From Bacteroidia bacterium (GTDB taxonomy: Bacteria; Bacteroidota; Bacteroidia; 2-12-FULL-35-15), in NCBI GenBank assembly GCA_020051175.1, contig JAGVJJ010000007.1, positions 1-64,000 on the forward strand: 64,000 nt of DNA, read 5' to 3'. Positions 1-7,982 of the stretch are shown here, in pieces (positions within the stretch are counted from its first letter, which is position 1; each line of letters opens with the position of its first letter). Position numbers and translations under genes: made by a program. The notes under the pieces were generated by a model. It had not been told where the DNA came from. It worked only from the letters and a program-made list of their open reading frames with translations, and ran no database searches.

Positions 1-76
1 ATACTATAACAACCAACTGAATCTTAAATGACAGCGCCTAGTTTCCCATTTAAGATTCAGTTGGTTGTTATAGTAT
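1..76. repeat. Perfect 30-bp inverted repeat at window edge
   Basis: Bases 1-30 are the exact reverse complement of bases 47-76, separated by a 16-base spacer (31-46). The repeat contains the only ATG (28-30) available to the downstream kinase gene, and the right arm encodes the beginning of its first membrane helix. A perfect arm of this length inside coding sequence is unusual for a natural gene. Because it abuts the first base, a fold-back chimera or contig-end artefact is at least as likely as a real hairpin. Confidence 0.9.
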
Positions 77-2142
77 TGATAACACTTGTCATGCTTACCG
101 TGATTGGTATTATTACATACTTCCGGTTGACATATATTGTAAATAATGTGGAAGAATCTGCAAAACCAAATGTTAAGATTGTGTTTTTGAAACAAATAAC
201 TACAGATCTGGCTGAGGCGGAAAGTACCGTAAAATCCTATAAACTTACCCGCAATAGCAGTTACTTGCGTCCTTTTTTTAATTCGGTTTTTATTGTCAAT
301 AACAAAATTAAAACACTTAATAAGCTGTGTATTGATAATGAGGAGCAACGTATAATGTGTGATAGTATTCAGACGCTTATATCGCGTAAGTATTCTCTTT
401 TGAACCACTTGTTGCTAATGGAAGATGAAGAAAAGATAACTGATGAATTGAAACGTATCTCAAAAAAGATTAATGCAGCTGAAAAAAGTTCATTGATAGT
501 TGATTCACTACAAATGCAACTTTCAGCGTTTCAGGCACAAGAAGAAAGTAAAAAGGGCTTTTTTAAGAAAATGTTTGAGAAAAATAAGACTTCAAAAGAG
601 GTTCGGGAATACAAACCTGTTCACTCAGCATCAGCTATCGTAATTGAGCCAAGAGATTTAATGCAGGAAATCAATAATGTTAGTCAGGACCAGTTCAGGC
701 AGCTGCAGGAAAGAAAGCATGATGAGTTCAACCTTATGCTAAAGGATAAAGAAATAATGGAGAAGATTCATTATTGGGTGGGGCGCATGGAAGCCAGCGA
801 GCTTGCGGGCATTGCACAAAAGATACGAGAAAGCCAGGAATTGGGTAGGGAAACAAAGGTACATATTACCATCTTTTGCTTTGCGGCAATTGTTATGCTC
901 CTTCTGGCAAGTATTTTAATAGCTGCTTATATAAAGAATAATAATGCTTATCGACTTGAGCTGCAAAAGGCGAAAAGTGATGCCGAAAATCTTGCAAAAG
1001 CCGAAGAACAGTTTCTTGCAAACATGAGTCATGAAATCAGGACCCCCATGAATGCAATTATTGGTTTTACGGATTTGATTTTGAAAACAGAGCTTAAACA
1101 AGAGCAGAAACAATATGTAAATGCCGTTAAAACTTCAGGAGAGAATTTGCTTGTGATAATAAATGATATATTGGACTTTTCAAAAATACAGGCAGGAAAA
1201 TTTACATTTGAAAAAATAGATTTTAGTCTTTCAAAGCAGCTTAAGTCCCTTGTTGAGCTGATGCTTCCTAAGAGCACGGAAAAAGGGATTGCTATTGCAA
1301 CCCGCATTCAAAAGGATATTCCTGACGGGTTGGTGGGTGATCCTACACGACTGAACCAGATTTTTATAAACCTATTGGGTAATGCAATTAAATTCACCCA
1401 TGAAGGTGAAATCCTGGTTACAGCAGAAGCGATAGCGGAAGATGAAACAACGGTTGATATTAGATTCTCTGTGTGTGATACTGGTATTGGGATATCTCCG
1501 GATAAGTTATCCGTAATTTTTGATGGTTTTACCCAGGCCAGCAGCGAAACCAATAGAAAATATGGCGGAACAGGCTTGGGATTGAGTATCGCGAAGCAGC
1601 TGGTGGAACTTCAGGGCGGAAGTATAGATGTGAAGAGCACACTCGGTAAAGGCTCTGTTTTCTCATTTAATATCCCTTTTCACAAGAGCTTAAAACCAGA
1701 ATCCAATGCACTAACGGAATACACCGATGTTGAGGATAAATTATTGAAAGGTATAAAAGTACTGTTGGTGGAGGATAACCCATTAAATCAGATGCTTGCA
1801 AAAAAAGTGCTTAGCGATTGGGAATGGTTTGTGGATACTGCTGAAAATGGCGTGATGGCCGTTGAGAAAGTTAAGCAAAAGGATTATGACCTTATTTTGA
1901 TGGATATTCAGATGCCTGAAATGGATGGTTATGAGGCAACACGTTTGATACGGAGAATGCAGAATGATATAAAAAAAGATGTCCCGATTGTGGCAATGAC
2001 TGCCCATGCTCTTCCTGGTGAGCTGGAAAAATGTATATCAGCCGGGATGAACGATTATATATCGAAACCTTTCAGCAAAAAGGTGCTTTACGCTAAAGTG
2101 CTTTCTATATTTGAGAATAAACAATTAGCAACAACCAAGTAA
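28..2142 (+). CDS. Hybrid sensor histidine kinase/response regulator
   Basis: This is a 704-residue membrane hybrid kinase. A first transmembrane helix lies near residues 8-30, followed by a roughly 240-residue extracytoplasmic, largely helical charged region and a second helix near 278-302. The HisKA box (NMSHEIRTPMN) has its phosphoacceptor at about H335. The HATPase_c domain follows with an N box (NQIFINLLGNAIKFTHEG) and G box (GGTGLGLSIAKQL). A C-terminal receiver domain has LVEDNPLN and LMDIQMPEMDGYE, with phosphoacceptor about D626. The free Hpt gene 21 bp downstream suits a His-Asp-His-Asp relay. The start codon lies inside the terminal inverted repeat, so the true N-terminus may differ. 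The signal sensed cannot be told. Confidence 0.93.
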   Translation: MTAPSFPFKIQLVVIVLITLVMLTVIGIITYFRLTYIVNNVEESAKPNVKIVFLKQITTDLAEAESTVKSYKLTRNSSYLRPFFNSVFIVNNKIKTLNKLCIDNEEQRIMCDSIQTLISRKYSLLNHLLLMEDEEKITDELKRISKKINAAEKSSLIVDSLQMQLSAFQAQEESKKGFFKKMFEKNKTSKEVREYKPVHSASAIVIEPRDLMQEINNVSQDQFRQLQERKHDEFNLMLKDKEIMEKIHYWVGRMEASELAGIAQKIRESQELGRETKVHITIFCFAAIVMLLLASILIAAYIKNNNAYRLELQKAKSDAENLAKAEEQFLANMSHEIRTPMNAIIGFTDLILKTELKQEQKQYVNAVKTSGENLLVIINDILDFSKIQAGKFTFEKIDFSLSKQLKSLVELMLPKSTEKGIAIATRIQKDIPDGLVGDPTRLNQIFINLLGNAIKFTHEGEILVTAEAIAEDETTVDIRFSVCDTGIGISPDKLSVIFDGFTQASSETNRKYGGTGLGLSIAKQLVELQGGSIDVKSTLGKGSVFSFNIPFHKSLKPESNALTEYTDVEDKLLKGIKVLLVEDNPLNQMLAKKVLSDWEWFVDTAENGVMAVEKVKQKDYDLILMDIQMPEMDGYEATRLIRRMQNDIKKDVPIVAMTAHALPGELEKCISAGMNDYISKPFSKKVLYAKVLSIFENKQLATTK

Positions 2143-2163
2143 TAATTTAATTTATATATATCT

Positions 2164-2526
2164 ATGGAAACAAATAAAATTAAACAAACCGATCTTACTT
2201 ACCTGAAAGAACTATCAAACGGTAGTAATGAATTTATTGTAGAGATGATAACCGTGTTTGTTGAGCAGACTCCACTCGAGATTGCGAACATGGAAAAGCA
2301 CCTTGCCGCTGGAGACTGGAAATCACTGAGAGCCACTGCTCATAAGATGAAACCGTCTTTTTCATTCATGGGCATTAAAGAGCTGGAAGGTGTTATTAAA
2401 ACAATAGAAGATTACGCTGCAAATGAGAAGAACCTGGATTTATTACCTGGTTTGATCCTGAAAGTTAAGGAAGTCTGTACTCAGGCTATAGAAGAGCTGG
2501 TTCAGGAAAAGCCCCAGTTTTTGTAA
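2164..2526 (+). CDS. Hpt-domain phosphotransfer protein
   Basis: A 120-residue stand-alone histidine phosphotransfer protein, predicted to be an all-helical bundle. The Hpt signature is present as TAHKMKPSFSFMG, giving the phosphorylated histidine at about H60. It lies 21 bp behind the hybrid kinase, which carries a receiver but no Hpt of its own. The simplest reading is that this protein takes phosphate from the kinase receiver and passes it to one of the two receiver proteins encoded next. No signal peptide or membrane segment is seen. Confidence 0.85.
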   Translation: METNKIKQTDLTYLKELSNGSNEFIVEMITVFVEQTPLEIANMEKHLAAGDWKSLRATAHKMKPSFSFMGIKELEGVIKTIEDYAANEKNLDLLPGLILKVKEVCTQAIEELVQEKPQFL

Positions 2527-2654
2527 AAAGTCGCGTTGTAAATTGGACTAAAAATTGGGCTTGATCAACCTCTGTTTGAATGTGTTTAACGAAAATTGAA
2601 CCCTTACCTCTTTGATATAGCGTAATATTATATAGAATTTCAAATTGGTAAAAC

Positions 2655-3251
2655 ATGAAAACCGAGGCCACTGTATCTGTTCCTCCAGGAGGAAAGGATG
2701 ACACAGAAGTATTATCTGAGCAATTGGAAAAGTACGATGCATTAAAAAATGCTCCACAGCCCAAAAAAACAGGAAAGAATAAAGAGATTACTGTCTTTCT
2801 TGTTGACGATGACTTACTTTTTTTAAAAGCACTGGAGCATTCAATTACTTCAAAATTGCCTTCGGCAACAATCAAATCATTCCAAACGGGCGAAGCATGT
2901 CTTCAACAGATAAAGCTTAAACCGGAAGTTGTCATACTGGATTATTACCTGAATTCAACCGTGCCATATGCTTGGAATGGATTAACAATTTTGAAACAAC
3001 TGAAGAAAATTAGTCCGAAAACCAAAGTCATTATGTTATCGGCACAGGATAGCCTTGATGTTGCTGTAAAGTGTATTGATAATGGGTCTTTCGATTATAT
3101 TTCCAAAACTGAATCTGCTTTTGTTAAGATAAATAATGTATTGTCAAATATAATTGACGATTACAATACAAATAATAAGGGTATAAAGCCTTATCAGGTA
3201 ATAAGTATGGTTATTATAATCATTCTGATGATATGTTTTCTTTTAAAATAA
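2655..3251 (+). CDS. Receiver-domain protein with C-terminal membrane tail
   Basis: A 198-residue protein with a low-complexity charged N-terminus (1-44) and a receiver domain (about 45-170). The acidic pocket is at D51-D53, the phosphoacceptor is D96 (VVILDYYLN), the switch serine is S129 and the conserved lysine is K151. The beta3-alpha3 loop is longer than usual. No DNA-binding domain follows. The last 17 residues (VISMVIIIILMICFLLK) instead form one hydrophobic segment, so the receiver may be tail-anchored on the cytoplasmic membrane face. It sits 128 bp after the Hpt gene and 21 bp before the CheY-like gene. The receiver is clear; the role of the tail is inferred. Confidence 0.8.
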   Translation: MKTEATVSVPPGGKDDTEVLSEQLEKYDALKNAPQPKKTGKNKEITVFLVDDDLLFLKALEHSITSKLPSATIKSFQTGEACLQQIKLKPEVVILDYYLNSTVPYAWNGLTILKQLKKISPKTKVIMLSAQDSLDVAVKCIDNGSFDYISKTESAFVKINNVLSNIIDDYNTNNKGIKPYQVISMVIIIILMICFLLK

Positions 3252-3272
3252 GAATATTAAACTCCCATAGCC

Positions 3273-3638
3273 ATGAAAATCTTAGTAGTAGAAGACGACA
3301 AATTGATGCTCAAAGCAATTGTGCATAATTTGCAGAACAAGGGGTATGAAACGCTTACTGCAGAGGATGGTTTCAGAGCGCTTGATATAATACAGCACGA
3401 GAAAGTGGATTTGATTGTAAGCGATATAATGATGCCGAATATTTCCGGGTTGGAATTGCTTAACCTTCTGAAGCAGTTTTATTATAATAATATTCCGGTT
3501 ATCCTGATATCATCACTTGATAAAGGCGATATTATATTGCGTTCGCTTGGTTTAGGGGCTAACGATTTTGTTACTAAACCTATTGATTTTGATAAGTTGT
3601 TTTCACTTATTGACAAGTACGATAAAATTAAAACCTGA
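3273..3638 (+). CDS. CheY-like single-domain response regulator
   Basis: A 121-residue protein made of one receiver domain. It shows the acidic pair D8-D9 (VVEDDKLML), phosphoacceptor D51 (IVSDIMMPN), switch Ser80/Ser81 (LISSLD) and K102 (FVTKPID). There is no output domain, so it should act by protein-protein contact or as a phosphate sink. Together with the kinase, Hpt and membrane-tailed receiver it completes a possible four-step relay. The target is unknown. Confidence 0.88.
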   Translation: MKILVVEDDKLMLKAIVHNLQNKGYETLTAEDGFRALDIIQHEKVDLIVSDIMMPNISGLELLNLLKQFYYNNIPVILISSLDKGDIILRSLGLGANDFVTKPIDFDKLFSLIDKYDKIKT

Positions 3639-3685
3639 CCACATGAGAGGGAGTTTTGTTGTTATCTAATCTAATTAACTGAGCC

Positions 3686-4594
3686 ATGGAAACGCACAAG
3701 ATTAACCGGATACTTATCCCTGTCGACTTTTCAGAAACAGGACTGCTTGCACTTAAGCATGGGGCCTTTATGGCACGGCTTTTTAAGGCGGATCTATATT
3801 TGTTATTTGTTGTGGAAATTATTGATTTCCCATTTAACTTAAATACACCTGTTTTGATAACAGCGCATGATTATAATGCCATCGAAAAGTCAGCCACGGA
3901 TAAGCTGGAAAGTATCGCGGCTGATTTGAAGCGTGAGGGTGTAATTAATGTAATCAGTATTGTTACGCGTGGAAGAGTAATATCCGGCATAAAAGAAGCG
4001 GCAGAAACCAATAAAATTGATATAATCGTGATGGGTACTCACGGAGCCAAAGGTTTTGATGAATATTTTATAGGCAGCAATGCACATAAAACTGTGACAA
4101 TTTCACCTTGTCCGGTTATTACAATTCAAAAACATGCAACTTCAATGGGTTTTAAAAATATAGTAATGCCTATTGATAACTCTCTTCATTCGCGGCAGAA
4201 GGTTAATATGGTAATTTATATTGCATCAAAGTATGGTTCTGAAGTGCATATTCTGGGATTGATCAATTCCAACGAAGATATAGATGAAAAAAAGTTCGCA
4301 ATTAAAATAGATTCGGTGGAGGATGTGCTGAAAAAGGCGCGGATATCTTATCTAAGAAAAATTGTTAAAGGACAGAATCTTGCCGTAACAGCGATGGAAT
4401 ATTCAAAAGAGGTGAATGCTGATTTGATTGTAATTATGACCGAACATGAATCAGACCTTACTGGTATGTTCCTCGGTCCTTTTTCGAAGCAAATTATTAA
4501 TCATTCTTCAATACCAGTAATGAGTATAAGGCCTTTGGAAGGAAAATACCAAAGTATAAGTCTGAGCGGAAGCAGCAATCCTTTCCTTGATTAG
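3686..4594 (+). CDS. Tandem universal stress protein (UspA family)
   Basis: A 302-residue protein with two Usp domains, about 6-150 and 155-285. The first has an intact nucleotide-binding motif G-x2-G-x9-G-S (GTHGAKGFDEYFIGS), and RILIPVDFSETGLLAL opens it. The second begins KNIVMPIDNSLHSR but has lost the glycine pattern (MTEHESDLTGMFLGPFS), so it probably does not bind ATP in the usual way. Double-domain Usp proteins are common in Bacteroidota. It lies 47 bp behind the CheY-like gene in the same direction, which suggests a stress-linked regulon but does not prove co-transcription. Confidence 0.88.
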   Translation: METHKINRILIPVDFSETGLLALKHGAFMARLFKADLYLLFVVEIIDFPFNLNTPVLITAHDYNAIEKSATDKLESIAADLKREGVINVISIVTRGRVISGIKEAAETNKIDIIVMGTHGAKGFDEYFIGSNAHKTVTISPCPVITIQKHATSMGFKNIVMPIDNSLHSRQKVNMVIYIASKYGSEVHILGLINSNEDIDEKKFAIKIDSVEDVLKKARISYLRKIVKGQNLAVTAMEYSKEVNADLIVIMTEHESDLTGMFLGPFSKQIINHSSIPVMSIRPLEGKYQSISLSGSSNPFLD

Positions 4595-4628
4595 CAGAAC
4601 ACACAATAATTTTTAAATAAATAAAACT

Positions 4629-5108
4629 ATGAAAACATCATTTCCGTCAATTGAAAAAATTGGTATCCGGGTTGGATTAACCACATTTTTTAGCCTCGTT
4701 ATTTATTTTATGTTAATGAAATGGCTGGGTATGTCGCATATACTTGAATTGCGCTTTTTTAATTTTGTGATTCTTGCAGTTGGCATTTGCTATGGTATAA
4801 GTAAATTTAAGCACGATTCGCACGAATCTGATTTTTATTTGAAGGGCTGGGGACAGGGTATTTTTATTGCTGTAGTGGCAATTGTCCTGTTTGCCATATT
4901 TATGAGCTTATACACCAATTTCCTTGATAAAGAATTATTGCAAAGGATAAGGGAATCAACAACTATTGGTGTGGAAGCAACCGGCTTTCATTTGTTTTTT
5001 GCCATTCTGATGGAAGGTATGGCATCCGCTGCCGTTATTACATTGGCTGCTATGCAATATTTTAAATCGGTTGGCCGAGCAAAGCACCGCACTCCTCATA
5101 AGATATAA
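4629..5108 (+). CDS. Small membrane protein, DUF4199-like
   Basis: A 159-residue protein with four likely transmembrane helices (about 17-33, 42-58, 76-98 and 124-146) and a short basic C-terminus. The layout and the extracytoplasmic loop with FLDKELLQRIRE resemble DUF4199 proteins of Bacteroidota, which often lie near glycosyltransferase genes. It is convergent with the glycosyltransferase that ends 16 bp away on the other strand. The biochemical role is unknown; the family assignment is from recollection of architecture only. Confidence 0.6.
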   Translation: MKTSFPSIEKIGIRVGLTTFFSLVIYFMLMKWLGMSHILELRFFNFVILAVGICYGISKFKHDSHESDFYLKGWGQGIFIAVVAIVLFAIFMSLYTNFLDKELLQRIRESTTIGVEATGFHLFFAILMEGMASAAVITLAAMQYFKSVGRAKHRTPHKI

Positions 5109-5124
5109 GTATAAATTCCTAGGT

Positions 5125-7080
5125 TTAATTGCCGAGTAACCGGATGCCTTTTCTGACAACATTCAGATCGTTCTCTACGCGGTAGTCTTTGGAATAGGCA
5201 AGATGCATTCTGTTACGTAGCTCTGTCGAAGTTATTTTAGGTGATATTACATCTGCCGGAGAAAGCACAGAATGCTTTAGCTTCGGTAGGTGTTCATTTG
5301 TGTCTTTGCCATATCCTACCCATGTTTTGAAGCCAAGCAGTACCTGAAAAATGTTCTTACAAAATTGAAGCATGTTGTGCTGAAACAATAATAGAAAAGG
5401 CAAACCTGCCAGGAACAAAATGCTAAGCATTACATCTGTTAAGCGCTTGCTGCGCTTGTTTTTTGATTTTGTAATGGAATTTACATCTATTATGTACAAA
5501 TCTCCCGCAGTATCGATGGAATTACTTCCAATGATTGAAAGGCTTTCGGGTGGGGCTATTTTAAAATCCACTTTTTCCGAAACAAGAGTATGCATGTAAT
5601 CAATAATATCCTGAGAAGAGATGTCGCGCGAACAAAAGATAACTTCGTTTATATTATGTATGGTAATTATCTCTTCTACCTGACTGATATGTCCAATATA
5701 ATTACTGTGGTTGGACCCAGATGAATCAATGCTTACAAAGCCGAGAAAGCTGGAATTAATATTGGTCTGTTTTAATAATTCATTCACGCGCTTAAACTCC
5801 TCTTCCTTTCCTATAATAAGGATTCTTTTTGCTTTGTCCGGATTCAGGTTAAAGGCCTTTATTCCCATCAGGTGAAATGCTAATCTCGATAACATATAAG
5901 ACAAGAGTACCCACCCTGTACCGAGTAAAATCAATGCCCTGGAAAAGCGGTAAGCTTCAGGTAACAGGGAATAACCGATCAAAATTATCCCTGTACCGGC
6001 TAAAACTCCTCTTACAATGTGCAATAAGCGGATTGGCTTGTCATATCCACCGCTCAGGTATGTGATGAACATCCATATAATTGTATAAGCGGGGAAAGCA
6101 ACTGCGATAAGTGTTTCGGAGTAGGAACCACCTTGAATGAATTTGAAATGTATTTCATATTGGTCTTTGATAAATACCAGGCCCAGCAAAATAAGCAGGA
6201 AATCAAAGGCCGGAAGTGCAATAGATTTTAAAAACCTTACAGCTATTGCTGCACCAGCTCTAAGGTATATGGCAAAATTGATGAGGAAAGAAAACAGTTT
6301 GGCATTGTTTTGTGAAAAATGTTTTTGAGCGAATATGACCATTGCCCTGTAAAAAACAAAAACATAATTTACACTGCTCTTTTTCGTGCTTTCGCCTTTG
6401 TAATGAATGATACGTGTTTCAGGGAAGTAATAATTCTTGTAACCTCCCAGGATAATCCGGTAAGATAGGTCAATGTCTTCACCATACATGAAAAATGTTT
6501 CATCCAGCAGACCTACTTTGTCAAGTGCTTTTTTTCGAAGCAACATAAAAGCGCCTGAAAGTATTTCTACCTCATGTGTTTTATCTTTGTCAAGATACCC
6601 AAGGTGATATTTTCCAAAAGTAGGCGAATGAGGAAATAAACTTGAAAGGCCAAATATTTTATAAAAAGCAACAGATGGAGTAGGGAGGCCTCTTTTTGAT
6701 TCAGGAAGAAATTTTCCTTTTCCATCAAGCATTTTAACACCAAGTCCTCCAGCATCCGGGTGTGAGTCCATAAAAGAAACCACTTTTTCAAAGGTATCTT
6801 CTTCAACTACAGTATCGGGGTTCAAAAGCAAAACATATTCACCCTTCGACACTTTAATTGCCTGGTTATTGGCATAAGAAAATCCCGTATTCTTTTTGTT
6901 TTCAATCAGTAATACTTCAGGGAATTTTTGCTTCACCATTGCAACTGAACCGTCAACAGAGTTGTTATCCACAACATAAATTTCTGTAGTTATCTTTTGT
7001 GCAGCTTTATAAACAGAATGTAGGCACTGCTCCAGGAAGTGCTGAACATTATAATTTACAATAACTACAGATAATTTCAT
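5125..7080 (-). CDS. GT2 glycosyltransferase fused to degenerate priming-transferase module
   Basis: A 651-residue fusion. Residues 1-240 form a GT2 domain (SVVIVNYNVQHFLEQCL, LLLNPDTVV, then MYGEDIDLSYRI) of the rhamnosyltransferase-like type. Residues about 275-405 contain four or more membrane helices. Next comes a Rossmann-like domain (KRILIIGKEEEFKRVNELL) like the CoA-binding-3 domain of WbaP-type polyprenyl glycosylphosphotransferases. Near 545 there is a priming-transferase membrane hairpin (SKRLTDVMLSILFLAGLP). The catalytic FRTM and DELPQ segments that should follow are missing; only KTWVGYG, which resembles the usual SLVGPRP stretch, remains. It probably transfers a sugar in envelope glycan assembly; the second half may be a scaffold. 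Confidence 0.8.
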   Translation of the reverse strand: MKLSVVIVNYNVQHFLEQCLHSVYKAAQKITTEIYVVDNNSVDGSVAMVKQKFPEVLLIENKKNTGFSYANNQAIKVSKGEYVLLLNPDTVVEEDTFEKVVSFMDSHPDAGGLGVKMLDGKGKFLPESKRGLPTPSVAFYKIFGLSSLFPHSPTFGKYHLGYLDKDKTHEVEILSGAFMLLRKKALDKVGLLDETFFMYGEDIDLSYRIILGGYKNYYFPETRIIHYKGESTKKSSVNYVFVFYRAMVIFAQKHFSQNNAKLFSFLINFAIYLRAGAAIAVRFLKSIALPAFDFLLILLGLVFIKDQYEIHFKFIQGGSYSETLIAVAFPAYTIIWMFITYLSGGYDKPIRLLHIVRGVLAGTGIILIGYSLLPEAYRFSRALILLGTGWVLLSYMLSRLAFHLMGIKAFNLNPDKAKRILIIGKEEEFKRVNELLKQTNINSSFLGFVSIDSSGSNHSNYIGHISQVEEIITIHNINEVIFCSRDISSQDIIDYMHTLVSEKVDFKIAPPESLSIIGSNSIDTAGDLYIIDVNSITKSKNKRSKRLTDVMLSILFLAGLPFLLLFQHNMLQFCKNIFQVLLGFKTWVGYGKDTNEHLPKLKHSVLSPADVISPKITSTELRNRMHLAYSKDYRVENDLNVVRKGIRLLGN

Positions 7081-7229
7081 TGGATTGATTTGCGGATATG
7101 CTGATTTACAGATTTGCTGATTTTGGGATATTCCGATATACGGTTTTGTTGATATTTAAAATAAATGTCCCTCAGCACAATCTTCACACTTAACGTATCC
7201 GCACATCGGTAAATCCACATATCGATACA
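7081..7229. repeat. Intergenic Bacteroidota-type short repeats
   Basis: The 149-base gap between recR and the GT2 fusion holds imperfectly iterated GATTTGC/GATTTACAGATTTGCTGA-like words (about 7085-7125). At the other end are related words in the opposite sense (about 7195-7230, with ATCCGCACATCGGTAAATCC). Such dispersed intergenic words are frequent in Bacteroidota genomes. They may form a hairpin between two same-direction minus-strand genes, but no perfect long stem was found. Confidence 0.4.
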
Positions 7230-7850
7230 TCATTTTATTTGAAGAGAATTCTCGTAAAGTGTACGGTTTATAATGGAGCGGCCCAGTGTTATTTCATCAG
7301 CATATTCCAGCTCATCACCAATGGATATTCCTCTTGCGATAGTGCTGATGGTAAGGTTGTATTCTTTCAATCGTTTATAGATGTAGAAATTGGTGGTATC
7401 GCCCTCCATTGTGGTGCTTAAGGCCATTATGATTTCTTTAACTTCACTAGAGGCCACTTTTTGAACAAGGGTTTCAATGTTCAAATCCCCTGGTCCAACA
7501 CCATCCATAGGGGAAATAATGCCTCCCAGAACATGGTAAACGCCCCTGTATTGCTGAGTATTTTCTATTGCCATAAAATCACGGATGTCTTCCACTACAC
7601 AAATTGTGCTGTGGTCCCTGTTAGAATTGGAACACACTTCGCACAATACTTTATCCGAAACGTTATGACATTTTTCACAATGACGCAATTCCGAACGTAG
7701 CTTTAAAAAAGCACCACTGAATTGCTCAACATCTGTTTTGTTCTGCTTCATCAGGTGCAATACAAAACGCAATGCTGTACGTTTACCCACTCCCGGCAGC
7801 TTACTGAATTCGTTTACCGCCTCCTCAATTAATTTCGATGAAAAGTTCAT
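7230..7850 (-). CDS. recR: Recombination mediator protein RecR
   Basis: A 206-residue RecR, close to the usual length of about 200. The N-terminal helix-hairpin-helix ([16 protein letters not shown]) is followed by a C4 zinc finger with C58, C61, C70 and C73. The Toprim domain comes next ([14 protein letters not shown], then [17 protein letters not shown]), and the C-terminus has the conserved [16 protein letters not shown]. It works with RecF/RecO to load RecA on gapped DNA. A perfect TAnnTTTG element sits 4 bases before the ATG, suggesting a leaderless or nearly leaderless transcript. Confidence 0.98.
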   Translation of the reverse strand: MNFSSKLIEEAVNEFSKLPGVGKRTALRFVLHLMKQNKTDVEQFSGAFLKLRSELRHCEKCHNVSDKVLCEVCSNSNRDHSTICVVEDIRDFMAIENTQQYRGVYHVLGGIISPMDGVGPGDLNIETLVQKVASSEVKEIIMALSTTMEGDTTNFYIYKRLKEYNLTISTIARGISIGDELEYADEITLGRSIINRTLYENSLQIK

Positions 7851-7854
7851 AATT

Positions 7855-7862
7855 CAAAAATA
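7855..7862 (-). promoter_or_regulatory. Candidate -7 element before recR
   Basis: Read on the minus strand this is TATTTTTG, a perfect match to the Bacteroidota -7 consensus TAnnTTTG, ending 4 bases before the recR ATG. No TTG was found at the usual distance upstream. If used, the recR mRNA would have almost no leader. Confidence 0.4.
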
Positions 7863-7907
7863 CGTTTTTTTGATGAATTTTAATAATGCTCACCCGCAAT
7901 GAATCCG

Positions 7908-7915
7908 TATTTTTG
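7908..7915 (+). promoter_or_regulatory. Candidate -7 element for the RsmB-like gene
   Basis: TATTTTTG matches TAnnTTTG in the divergent 132-base gap between recR and the rRNA methyltransferase gene, 67 bases before the latter's ATG. A TTG at the usual spacing is not evident. Confidence 0.35.
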
Positions 7916-7982
7916 CGCTATATTTTAATATTAGCCGCTGACGTATTTGTAAGCGGTTGTGGTAATTTGTAATTATAGCTAA

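Noticed and set aside
4-408. 134-residue minus-strand open frame opposite the kinase N-terminus
   Set aside because: It lies fully within the kinase reading frame, has no recognisable domain, and starts in the inverted-repeat region.
2486-2875. Minus-strand open frame over the Hpt/receiver junction
   Set aside because: It overlaps two genes with clear Hpt and receiver motifs and shows no family features of its own.
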